Source: Gammaproteobacteria bacterium (GTDB taxonomy: Bacteria > Pseudomonadota > Gammaproteobacteria > Thiohalomonadales > Thiohalomonadaceae). Taken from it: a stretch of DNA of 11,274 bases. Below the pieces are notes generated by a model. It saw only the letters and a list, made by a program, of their open reading frames with translations, ran no database searches and was not told where the DNA came from. Positions 1 through 6,674 of the stretch are shown piece after piece. Numbering within the stretch: the first letter of the stretch is position 1; each line of letters opens with the position of its first letter. The stretch is taken from NCBI GenBank assembly GCA_015232955.1, contig JADFYS010000040.1, forward strand, positions 1 through 11,274, given 5' to 3'. The position numbers were made by a program, and so were the translations under genes.

Positions 1-77
1 GGTGGTGCTGCCGCTGCTCAGCTCTTCGATGGTGCTCTGGCTGACGGCGATATTGACTTCGCCGTCGTCGTTGATGA
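1..77 (-). repeat. 77-bp block identical to 1372-1448
   Basis: Positions 1-77 and 1372-1448 read the same base for base. They cover the end of one Calx-beta unit and the start of the next in both cases. The offset is 1371 bp, a multiple of three and exactly four domain units. Neighbouring units at the same place carry many silent and coding differences, so the identity points to recent duplication or gene conversion between units four apart. Confidence 0.85.
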
Positions 78-3000
78 GGTTGGTAGTGGCGTTAGTCGTT
101 GCCCCAAGGTTGAGGTTGTCGCCGGGGTTGTGGATGCTCACCTGCAGGTTTTCGCTCACCTCTACCGTTTTGTCGCCAACGACGGTGACGGTGAAGGTTT
201 TACTGCTCTCTCCTGCGCTGTAGCTGAGGCTGCCGCTTTGTGGCTGATCCGTTGCGAGATCGGTGGCGTCGACGCCGGTCAGGCTCCAGTCGATGGTGCT
301 GGCACTGACGCTATTACCCCGGGTTACGGTGTAGGTGAGGAGGGTGGTGCCGCTACTAAGCTCTTCGATGGCCGCCTGGCTGACGGCGATGGTGGCATCG
401 CTATCGTCATTGGTGATGGTGGTGGCGACGCTGGTGGTGGTGCCGAGGTTGAGGTTGTCGCCGGGGTTGCTGAGGGCGACGGTGAGGGTCTCGTCGGCTT
501 CGATGGTTTTGTCGCCGAGCACCTCTACCGTGAAGCTCTTTTCGGTCTCTTCTGCGCCAAAGGTGATGCTGCCGCTGGTCGCCTGTCCGCTCACCATGTC
601 GTCGGCGCTTAGGCCGGTGAGTGCCCAGTCGACGCTGCTGGCGCTGGTGCCGTTGCTGCGGCTGACGGTGTAGGTGAGGACGGTGCTGCTGCCGCTGCTC
701 AACTCTTCTATCGCGGTCTGGCTGACTGCGATCTCTACTGTGCCGTCATCATTGGTAAAGCTGTTCTCCACCGTGGTGGTGGTACCGAGATTGAGATTGT
801 TGCCGGGGTTGCTCAGGGCGACCGTTAGGAGCTCGGTCGCTTCGATGGTTTTGTCGCCAAGCACCTCTACGCTGAAGGTTTTGCTGGTTTCGCCGCTGGC
901 GAAGGTGATAGTGCCGCTGGTCGCCTGTCCGCTCACCATGTCGTCGGCGGTCAGCCCGGTGAGGGCCCAGTCGACGCTGGTGGCGTTGACGCTATTGTCC
1001 CTGCTGACGGTATAGGTGAGGGTGGTACTGCTGCCGCTGCTCAGTTCGTTGAGGGTGGCGCTGTGATCCACTGCCAGCTCTATATTGCTGTCATCGTTGA
1101 CAATAGTGGTGGTGACGCTGGGGGTGGTGCCGAGGTTGAGGTTGTCACCGGGGTTGCTCAGGGTGGCGGTGACGGTCTCGTCGGTTTCAATGGTTTTGTC
1201 GCCGTTGACGGTGACGGTGAAGCTCTTTTCGCTCTCGCCTACGCCAAATTCGAGTGTGCCGCTGCTGGCCTGGCCTTCGAGCAGATCCGTGGTGTCGTGG
1301 CTGCCACTAAGGCTCCAGTCGACGCTGCTGCTACTGACGCTGTTACTGCGGCTAACTGTATAGGTGAGGACGGTGGTGCTGCCGCTGCTCAGCTCTTCGA
1401 TGGTGCTCTGGCTGACGGCGATATTGACTTCGCCGTCGTCGTTGATGACCGTGGTCGACGCTGCTGCAGTGGCGATCTCGAGATTATCCCCGGGGTTACT
1501 GAGGGTGACGGTAACGGTCTCACTCTCTTCAATGGTGATATCGCCGTTGACCCCTACGGTGAATGATGCGGTGGCCTGACCAGCCGCAAACTGGGCAGTT
1601 CCGGACATTGCCTGACCCGAAACCAGATCCTCGGCAGCAACACCGGATAGAGTCCAGTCAACCGTGGCAGCGGCAATGGGGTTGGTTCTGGTCAGGGTGT
1701 AGGTGAGTTGCTTTGGTCCGGCATCCCCTTCCTCAATCTGGGTCTGATTGACACTAATCGAGACGCTCCCATCATCGTTTGTAATGGTGGTAGATGCGGT
1801 AATTGTAGTCCCAAGGTTGAGGTTATCTCCCGGATTGAGCAGTGTGACCGCCAACGCCTCATCAGCTTCTACCGTTTTATCACCCTGTACTACGACAGTG
1901 AAACTCTGTGTGGTCTCTCCTGCAGCAAAATTGACCGTTCCCGAGAGGCCACCACCGACGACATCCGCTGCATCGACCCCACTTACTGCCCAGTCAACAG
2001 ATGAGCTGCTTTGACTGCTGGTACGGGTGACGGTGTAGGTGAGCGTGGTAGAGTCGCCGCTACTCTTCTCCTCAATCCCGGACTGATCGACACTGATAGC
2101 GACCGTACCATCATCATTAACAATGGCGGTTGTTGCCGTCACACTGTTGCCAAGATTGAGGTTGTTACCCGGTGCGCTTAAGGTGAAGAGAACACTTTCG
2201 TCCGTCTCTATCAACTTTTCTCCGGCAACCCCTATCGTTACCGTCTTAACCAGCTCTCCTTCAGCAAAATTGACCTCTCCGGCCATCGGCTGACCCGATA
2301 CCAGATCGGCGGCATCCACCCCGGTGATACTCCAGTTTACCGAGCTTGGACTTAGAGCACTGCTACGGGTGACGGTGTAGGTCAGGGTTGTACTAGCGCC
2401 ACTGCTCAGCTCCTGTATGGAGTTCTGATCTACTGTAACATTGACTGTGCCGTCGTCATCAATTACCGCGGTTTGCGCCTGACTATTGGCTGCAAGATTG
2501 AGGTTGCGTCCGGGGGTATTGAGCGAAAGTTGGAGGTTGGTGTCATTTTCAATCAACTTGTCTCCCAGCACCTCAATAGTTACGGTCTTTACCGTTTCGC
2601 CCTGGGCAAAAGAGACTGTGCCTGTAGTTGCCTGACTGGCAGCGATGAGCGTGCTGTCCTGAGCCGAGAGGCTCCAGTTGACACTAGTTGCACTGACCGC
2701 ATTACTGCGGGTCAGGGTGTAGGTGAGAAGTGTGGTCTGACCGGCAGACTGCTCTTCAATCGATGTCGGTTCTACCGCAAGGGAGACCTGTCCGTCATCG
2801 TTGATGATGGTGGTTACGGCACTGCTCACGGCACCAAGGGTAAGGTTGGCTCCGGGGTTGGCGAGATTAAGCGTCACTATTTCATCGGCTTCGATACTCT
2901 TATCACCACGCACCGTTACCGTAAAACTTTTGCTCCTCTCTCCTACCGCGAAATTGATAACCCCTGATGTCGGTTGCCCTGCGCCAAGATCCTCACTACC

Positions 3001-4965
3001 AACACCGGATAACGACCAGTTGACCGTGGTTGCCGCAAGGATGTTGCTACGGGTGGCGGTATAGGTTATCTGCGCGGTATCACCTTCGCTCCCCTCATTC
3101 AAACGGGTTGTGTCACTAGTCAAAGTGACGGTACCACTGCGGTTGACCGTGGGTGTGGTTTGTGGGGTCACCTGTGGCTGGGTGGTGGTGGTTGTCGTCG
3201 CCGAGGTCACGGGGACGGATATCACAGAGTTGCCGACACTACTGGAGGTTGAGCTGGTCTGGGTGTTGTTGGTATTGACACTTCCAGGTAGAGCGGTGTT
3301 ACTGGCCATAGTCCCATCGGCGCTTACGGTCTGAATCACAAACGGTGCGGTAAGCCCGGAACTGGAACCTGAGCTACCGCCAACACCGAGAGACGAGGTG
3401 ACGCTTGCGCCTGATCCAGAGCCGGTGGATGTTGTAGTTACTGAGGTATTGCTAAATCCTGAAAGCTGGCTTTGTAGTGAGTTAAAGGCGTTGGTAAAAG
3501 CAGATGCACCGCCACTAGTAGAGGTACTCGAAGTAGAAGTAAGCCCTAGCCCCGCGGTTACCGACGGCGTGCCGGTATTGATGTTATTTAGAGTTGGTGC
3601 GGTTCCGGTGTTGGTCGTAGCGCCTTGCAAGGTGACGGGAACGGTACTCTGGGCATTATTCACCGCTGCTGAAGGTAGCGCGGTTCCGGCGCTGTTCTGC
3701 GCAGCGTTGGCAGGGGTTGCTGGGGTTGCTGGGGTTGCTGGTGTTGCTGGGGTCGCTGGTGTTGCTGGGGTTGCTGGTGTTGCTGGTGTTGCTGGTGTTG
3801 CTGTGTTCGCTGCAGGGGTCCCATCCACCGCTTGTGGTGTTGCAGTATCCGCCGTCGGCTCTGCAGCCGGCTGTCCGCTCTCGGTAGTGGTGGCTTCTGC
3901 AGCGCCGGCATCGGTGGCATTAGTCACTACCGGCGCCGTATCAAAGCCGTCTGAGGTTAGAGCACCGGCATCTTCAGCCGGTTCTGCCGCTGCTTGCCCA
4001 CCATCGGTTGCCGCAAGGGTACCGGCACCGGCGTCGGTGCCGCCAGTCTCCACCGGTGCGGCGTCGAAACCGTCTGCAGTTAGTGTCTCTCCGGCATCTT
4101 CGGTCTGTTCTGCCGCGGCTTGCCCACCATCGGTTGCCGCAAGGGTACCGGCACCGGCGCCGGTGCCACCGGTCTCTACCGGTGCGGCGTCGAAACCGTC
4201 TGCAGTTAGTGTCTCTCCGGCATCTTCGGTCTGTTCCGCCGCTGCCTGGCCATCTTCAGTTGCCGCTGTCGCATCGCTACCGGCATCGGTTGCGGTGGTC
4301 TGAACCGCTGTTCCATCAAAACCGTCAGCGGTTAAGGTCTCACCGGGATCTTCGCTCTGCTCTGCTGGCGGTGTCTCACCCTCTGCCGCAGTTGCCGCAC
4401 CTGCACCGGCATCGGTGGCGGTTACATCCACCCCATCTACGGCTGCGGCCTCTTCGACCACATTTTCTGACGCTACTGGTGGCTCACCTTCCGCTTCTGC
4501 TTCTGCGTCCGCCGCTGCCGTTGCAGCTGAATCAGTCGCGCCGTTATCCCCTCCGGCACTCTCTGCTGCTGTCTGATCTCCGCCCCCAATCGCGGTGTTA
4601 TCTGCTGTTGTATCGCCGCCGCTTTCTGCTGGGGCCCCGTCTGCCGCCAGATTCTGATTGAGGTTGAGCATAACCTGACCAAGCTCATTGGCCAGCTCAA
4701 TCGCCTCTGTTGAGTCAGAGGCGTTGAGCATATCCATCAGGACAGAGACTTCTGTCGGGTCAAGATCGGCCAATCCCCCCCCCTGCAGTTTGGCCGCAAT
4801 GGCTACAAGAGCGCCATCACCTGTCTCCTGTGCCATCTTGAGCAGTTTATTCTTGAGCGCTCGTTCTCCACCGGCATTACCGTTTTCCGCTCCCGACGGG
4901 GGGTTACCCGCTGCTTGGGAATTATTCGGTCCAGTATTAACTGAAGTGTTGGTTGGGTCGGCCAT
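1..4965 (-). CDS. Giant Calx-beta repeat protein, probable type I-secreted adhesin (3' end beyond window)
   Basis: The frame is open from ATG at 4965 to the left edge, 1655 codons without a stop, so the C-terminus is missing. The start is supported by AGGAG at 4973-4977, 7 nt upstream. Residues 1-115 are Asn/Gly/Ala-rich, with helical stretches (RALKNKLLKMA and TEAIELANELGQVMLNLNQ). There is no Sec signal and no recognisable LapA-type retention module. Residues 183-386 are 42-residue acidic repeats with core ETLTADGFDAAPVET. Residues 389-418 are (Ala-Thr-Pro)10. Residues 419-609 are a Ser/Thr/Gly-rich linker. From residue 610 on there are nine full Calx-beta-like domains and part of a tenth, each with TLTYTVTRSN, GDKTIEADET, LSNPGDNLNLGT and a closing NDDG. 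Such Ca-binding beta-sandwich arrays are typical of RTX/BapA/LapA-like adhesins exported without a Sec signal, using a C-terminal signal. That signal is not visible here. The TolC-family gene immediately upstream fits type I secretion. Adhesion is inferred. Confidence 0.92.
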   Translation of the reverse strand, partial: MADPTNTSVNTGPNNSQAAGNPPSGAENGNAGGERALKNKLLKMAQETGDGALVAIAAKLQGGGLADLDPTEVSVLMDMLNASDSTEAIELANELGQVMLNLNQNLAADGAPAESGGDTTADNTAIGGGDQTAAESAGGDNGATDSAATAAADAEAEAEGEPPVASENVVEEAAAVDGVDVTATDAGAGAATAAEGETPPAEQSEDPGETLTADGFDGTAVQTTATDAGSDATAATEDGQAAAEQTEDAGETLTADGFDAAPVETGGTGAGAGTLAATDGGQAAAEQTEDAGETLTADGFDAAPVETGGTDAGAGTLAATDGGQAAAEPAEDAGALTSDGFDTAPVVTNATDAGAAEATTTESGQPAAEPTADTATPQAVDGTPAANTATPATPATPATPATPATPATPATPATPATPANAAQNSAGTALPSAAVNNAQSTVPVTLQGATTNTGTAPTLNNINTGTPSVTAGLGLTSTSSTSTSGGASAFTNAFNSLQSQLSGFSNTSVTTTSTGSGSGASVTSSLGVGGSSGSSSGLTAPFVIQTVSADGTMASNTALPGSVNTNNTQTSSTSSSVGNSVISVPVTSATTTTTTQPQVTPQTTPTVNRSGTVTLTSDTTRLNEGSEGDTAQITYTATRSNILAATTVNWSLSGVGSEDLGAGQPTSGVINFAVGERSKSFTVTVRGDKSIEADEIVTLNLANPGANLTLGAVSSAVTTIINDDGQVSLAVEPTSIEEQSAGQTTLLTYTLTRSNAVSATSVNWSLSAQDSTLIAASQATTGTVSFAQGETVKTVTIEVLGDKLIENDTNLQLSLNTPGRNLNLAANSQAQTAVIDDDGTVNVTVDQNSIQELSSGASTTLTYTVTRSSALSPSSVNWSITGVDAADLVSGQPMAGEVNFAEGELVKTVTIGVAGEKLIETDESVLFTLSAPGNNLNLGNSVTATTAIVNDDGTVAISVDQSGIEEKSSGDSTTLTYTVTRTSSQSSSSVDWAVSGVDAADVVGGGLSGTVNFAAGETTQSFTVVVQGDKTVEADEALAVTLLNPGDNLNLGTTITASTTITNDDGSVSISVNQTQIEEGDAGPKQLTYTLTRTNPIAAATVDWTLSGVAAEDLVSGQAMSGTAQFAAGQATASFTVGVNGDITIEESETVTVTLSNPGDNLEIATAAASTTVINDDGEVNIAVSQSTIEELSSGSTTVLTYTVSRSNSVSSSSVDWSLSGSHDTTDLLEGQASSGTLEFGVGESEKSFTVTVNGDKTIETDETVTATLSNPGDNLNLGTTPSVTTTIVNDDSNIELAVDHSATLNELSSGSSTTLTYTVSRDNSVNATSVDWALTGLTADDMVSGQATSGTITFASGETSKTFSVEVLGDKTIEATELLTVALSNPGNNLNLGTTTTVENSFTNDDGTVEIAVSQTAIEELSSGSSTVLTYTVSRSNGTSASSVDWALTGLSADDMVSGQATSGSITFGAEETEKSFTVEVLGDKTIEADETLTVALSNPGDNLNLGTTTSVATTITNDDSDATIAVSQAAIEELSSGTTLLTYTVTRGNSVSASTIDWSLTGVDATDLATDQPQSGSLSYSAGESSKTFTVTVVGDKTVEVSENLQVSIHNPGDNLNLGATTNATTNLINDDGEVNIAVSQSTIEELSSGSTT
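1372..1448 (-). repeat. Second copy of the 77-bp identical block
   Basis: This copy matches positions 1-77 exactly and then diverges (gaccgtgg here against gaggttgg there). It spans the junction between the fifth Calx-beta-like unit and the sixth, in the same reading frame as the other copy. Confidence 0.85.
3712..3801 (-). repeat. Ten-copy 9-bp repeat coding (Ala-Thr-Pro)10
   Basis: Read on the plus strand the unit is GTTGCTGGG or GTTGCTGGT, repeated with single-base differences at third positions. On the coding strand each unit encodes Ala-Thr-Pro. The tract is adhesin residues 389-418. It separates the acidic 42-residue repeats from the Ser/Thr-rich linker and probably acts as an extended spacer. 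Copy-number change would keep the frame, so length variation without loss of the protein is possible. Confidence 0.93.
3808..4419 (-). repeat. 126-bp tandem repeats coding 42-residue acidic units
   Basis: About five units cover adhesin residues 183-386. The two central copies are nearly identical in DNA; for example the sequence around 4005-4014 recurs 126 bp away at 4131-4140. The protein core is TDAGAGTLAATDGG, then QAAAEQTEDAGETLTADGFD, then AAPVETGG. The outer units (near 4419 and near 3808) are degenerate. The segment is rich in Ala, Asp, Glu, Gly and Thr with no hydrophobic core, so it is likely a disordered stalk. I do not recognise it as a named family. Confidence 0.85.
4775..4783 (-). 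repeat. Run of nine G inside the adhesin 5' coding region
   Basis: On the coding strand nine consecutive G span codons 61-64 (Gln-Gly-Gly-Gly). The frame is intact with nine. One extra G puts a TGA at codon 69, and one fewer puts a TGA at codon 76, so slippage by one base would end the protein before any repeat domain. Position and length fit a slipped-strand phase-variation tract, but switching itself is not shown by a single sequence. Confidence 0.7.
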
Positions 4966-5025
4966 CTCTATTCTCCTGCGTTGGGGGAAACGCTGCGATT
5001 AATCAAACTTTAAAAAAAACAACAG

Positions 5026-5054
5026 ATTATTAAAACCAAAAAAGGCCGTATCCA
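5026..5054 (-). promoter_or_regulatory. Possible sigma-70 promoter for the adhesin gene
   Basis: On the minus strand a TGGATA element (5049-5054, four of six to consensus) stands 17 bp from AATAAT (5026-5031, five of six). This would give an untranslated leader of roughly 55 nt to the ATG at 4965. The -35 element lies in the loop and stem of the terminator hairpin that follows the channel gene, so termination and initiation signals would overlap. The match is modest and the region is AT-rich, so chance is possible. Confidence 0.3.
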
Positions 5055-5066
5055 TCATACGGCCTT
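5032..5066 (-). terminator. Intrinsic terminator after the TolC-family gene
   Basis: Positions 5042-5051 and 5057-5066 form a perfect 10-bp stem (AAGGCCGTAT with its complement) around the five-base loop CCATC. Read on the minus strand it is followed by TTTTTTGGTTTT. The T-run is on the minus-strand 3' side only, so it acts on leftward transcripts. It lies 55 bp past the channel gene stop and should separate that transcript, at least partly, from the adhesin gene. Confidence 0.88.
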
Positions 5067-5121
5067 GATACAGGCTATTGGAAATATGCTACGGGAATTA
5101 TTTTTCTATCCATCACTCAGT

Positions 5122-6441
5122 TCAGTTGCCAGAGGTGATCGCCCTGAATTCAATGGAATCGAGATCTAAAAGCCCTATTGCCTGCAGCAGGGTCAGGCTG
5201 GCAATGGCTTGATCTGCCTCTGTGGTAGTGAGATCACTCTGAGCATTGATGAGGGACATTTCGGCAGAGAGGAGATCAAGCAGTGTACGACGACCGATCT
5301 GCCGCTCATCTGTTGCCATCTGTAGATAGTGGCTGGCGATATTGACTTGATTTTGCAGAACATTGCGGTTGTTACGCGCCACCATCAAATTTCTCCAGGC
5401 GACGGTCACCTGCTCTAGCACCAGATAGAGCGTCTCTTTTTCTCGCTGTTCACTGGCACGAAGCTCATTGGCGACGGTGCTCACCGCTGCATCGCCGGCA
5501 TTGGCAGCATTGAAGTTGTACTGCAGCTGCAAGGAGACCTTGGCATCATCGATCTGCCCCGGGGTTCCATCCATATCATCCCGCCGCGCATACTCTCCTA
5601 CCATCTGAATAAAGGGTCGGAAGTCCTGTGCATAGACTCGGCTCATGCGGCTTCGAATGGCCTGACTGCGGTATACCCCCACCTGAATCTGTTTGTTATT
5701 CTCGAGTGCAAGCTGCTTCGCCTCGTCAAGCGATTGGGGTATCAGTTCAACTCTGGAGTATGAGGCCCGCTCATAACTCACCTCAGGGGCCAGTTCGCCA
5801 AAGACAGCAGTGACACGGGCCTGGGCAATCTCAAGCGCACCCTCAGCACGGTTACGACGCGCTTCCGCAGTCGCCAACTGAACCTTTGCCTGAAGTACAT
5901 CAGATTCATACCCCTTACCCAACTCAACCATGGAGCTTTCAAGTGAGGTCTGATTGCGTACTTTTTCCTCAGATTCCCTGGCAAAATCGAGGACTTTTTG
6001 CGCGCTGATCACGCTCCAGTGGGCGCTAAGTCCGTCCAGAAGCACCCCTTGTGCAGTTGAGTCCGCCAAAACCTGATTCTGTTCGGCAACAGTTCTCGCC
6101 TCAGCCACTTCACTATCTTTCCGGCCGAAGTCATAGACCAGTTGCGTTGCCCGGAGTGAGATACGGTCGTAACCGGAAAATTCAGGGTCTACCGTGGTGT
6201 CGGTGTTGTAGTGTTGTTGGCCCACCTCGGCACTGATTTCGATATTGGGGCGCCAGGAGCGGAGATAGGACTCATCCGCACGATCCCGAACCATATCGGC
6301 ATCACTCTGAGCGGCGGCCGCACGACTACTACTCCCAAGAAGCTGATTAAAGACCTCTTCCAGAGGCTGCGCAGAAGCTGTTGGACCCGCTGACACCAGC
6401 AAAAGGGTTACAGCAAGGGTCAACTGGGGTGTTCTTGGCAT
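5122..6441 (-). CDS. TolC-family outer-membrane channel protein (type I secretion/efflux)
   Basis: The 439-residue product is close to the usual length of TolC/LapE-type channels, which form trimeric beta-barrel plus alpha-tunnel conduits across the outer membrane and periplasm. Residues 1-24 look like a Sec signal (hydrophobic LAVTLLLVSAG, then ASA before QP). Two internal halves are visible. One contains ISLRATQLVYDFG (to residue 106), followed by long Ala/Glu/Gln-rich helices. The other ends with IGRRTLLDLLSAEMSLINAQ (382-401) and LLQAIGLL (418-425), a segment characteristic of TolC proteins. ATG at 6441 follows AAGGAG with a 5-nt gap. The gene has its own promoter and terminator. It stands directly before the giant adhesin gene, so I infer that it exports that protein. 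No ABC ATPase or membrane-fusion partner is in the window, so a role in drug efflux cannot be excluded. Confidence 0.93.
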   Translation of the reverse strand: MPRTPQLTLAVTLLLVSAGPTASAQPLEEVFNQLLGSSSRAAAAQSDADMVRDRADESYLRSWRPNIEISAEVGQQHYNTDTTVDPEFSGYDRISLRATQLVYDFGRKDSEVAEARTVAEQNQVLADSTAQGVLLDGLSAHWSVISAQKVLDFARESEEKVRNQTSLESSMVELGKGYESDVLQAKVQLATAEARRNRAEGALEIAQARVTAVFGELAPEVSYERASYSRVELIPQSLDEAKQLALENNKQIQVGVYRSQAIRSRMSRVYAQDFRPFIQMVGEYARRDDMDGTPGQIDDAKVSLQLQYNFNAANAGDAAVSTVANELRASEQREKETLYLVLEQVTVAWRNLMVARNNRNVLQNQVNIASHYLQMATDERQIGRRTLLDLLSAEMSLINAQSDLTTTEADQAIASLTLLQAIGLLDLDSIEFRAITSGN

Positions 6442-6525
6442 AAAGTCTCCTTGACTTGGGTGCGTTAGCAGCGCTGCATGAGATTGATTGCAGCATCAGG
6501 CCGATTATCAGAAAAAAGTTCCGTC

Positions 6526-6554
6526 ACTATAACCGAAGAATGGTGTTGTAGCAA
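6526..6554 (-). promoter_or_regulatory. Sigma-70-type promoter of the TolC-family gene
   Basis: The minus strand shows TTGCTA (6549-6554) and TATAGT (6526-6531) with a 17-bp spacer, four and five matches to the consensus hexamers. The start of transcription would fall near 6519, leaving a leader of about 78 nt before ATG 6441. The leader contains a short palindrome, GCAGCGCTGC (6468-6477). A run of ten G lies 9 bp upstream of the -35. Confidence 0.6.
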
Positions 6555-6563
6555 AAAAATCTA

Positions 6564-6573
6564 CCCCCCCCCC
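6564..6573 (-). repeat. Run of ten G upstream of the channel-gene promoter
   Basis: Ten consecutive C on the plus strand read as ten G in the direction of transcription. The tract lies just upstream of the TTGCTA element, where length changes could alter the position of upstream DNA or a bound factor relative to RNA polymerase. An alternative reading puts it inside a promoter spacer: TTGTCG, then 15 bp containing the tract, then TAGATT. In that case two more G would give the ideal 17-bp spacing. Both readings are conjecture. Confidence 0.6.
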
Positions 6574-6674
6574 ACTATCGACAAATATCAACAGCTTATG
6601 CTATTATATTAATCTTATTTATCGCCCAGAGATGCTCTGTTCTGAGACCGTTTTCGTCGGAACAAAGCGTGACT

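Larger units (their letters stand above)
1..3138 (-). repeat. Tandem Calx-beta-like domain array (nine full copies plus a partial tenth)
   Basis: Each unit ends in a D-D or N-D-D motif. The codons for these lie at 2794-2802, 2452-2460, 2110-2118, 1771-1779, 1435-1443, 1090-1098, 745-753, 403-411 and 64-72, a period of 336-345 bp (112-115 residues). Within a unit the order is IEELSSGS.T.LTYTV(T/S)R, then VDW.L(T/S)G, then SG(T/S), then (F)..GE..K.FTV.V.GDKTIE.DE, then L.V.LSNPGDNLNLGT, then a terminal strand and NDDG. The GDK.IE.DE and NPG.NL.LG segments match the Calx-beta pattern, although the usual T.DGTA..G.DY loop is replaced by VDW.L.G...DD. Units nearest the left edge are most alike in DNA. 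Those at 1700-3100 are more diverged and less GC-rich. Confidence 0.85.
6442..6674. other. Intergenic region between methyltransferase and channel genes
   Basis: These 233 bp hold the ten-G run and the leftward promoter described separately, plus an AT-rich stretch around 6586-6622. I see no clear intrinsic terminator for the methyltransferase operon. The only hairpin found (CAGAG-ATG-CTCTG, 6627-6639) has a 5-bp stem and no T-run. No open frame here looks like a gene. Confidence 0.6.

Noticed and set aside
130..1566. Several plus-strand open frames of 70-167 codons across the repeat region
   Set aside because: They are repetitive, low-complexity, lack ribosome sites and lie opposite the continuous minus-strand adhesin frame, whose translation shows clear Calx-beta domains. 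The period of the repeats keeps other frames open.
1..3138. CRISPR-like array because of regular repeats
   Set aside because: The period is about 340 bp, the repeats are coding and degenerate, and there are no unique spacers between short identical repeats.
3660..3920. Minus-strand frame coding Gln/Pro/His-rich repeats
   Set aside because: This is an out-of-frame reading of the Ala-Thr-Pro repeat inside the adhesin frame.
3398..4303. 301-codon plus-strand frame rich in GVAGVAGVA
   Set aside because: It is the antisense reading of the 9-bp and 126-bp repeats of the adhesin. It has no recognisable domain and no ribosome site.
4775..4783. Suspicion that the nine-G run already breaks the adhesin frame
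   Set aside because: Codon-by-codon reading gives CAG GGG GGG GGA TTG GCC, which is in frame and leads on into the repeats. Only other tract lengths would break it.
6468..6477. Palindrome GCAGCGCTGC in the channel-gene leader as an operator
   Set aside because: It is a short single palindrome with no second copy and no match to a site I can name.
6627..6639. Hairpin CAGAG-ATG-CTCTG as terminator of the P450-methyltransferase operon
   Set aside because: The stem is only 5 bp with a 3-base loop and no T-run follows on the minus strand.
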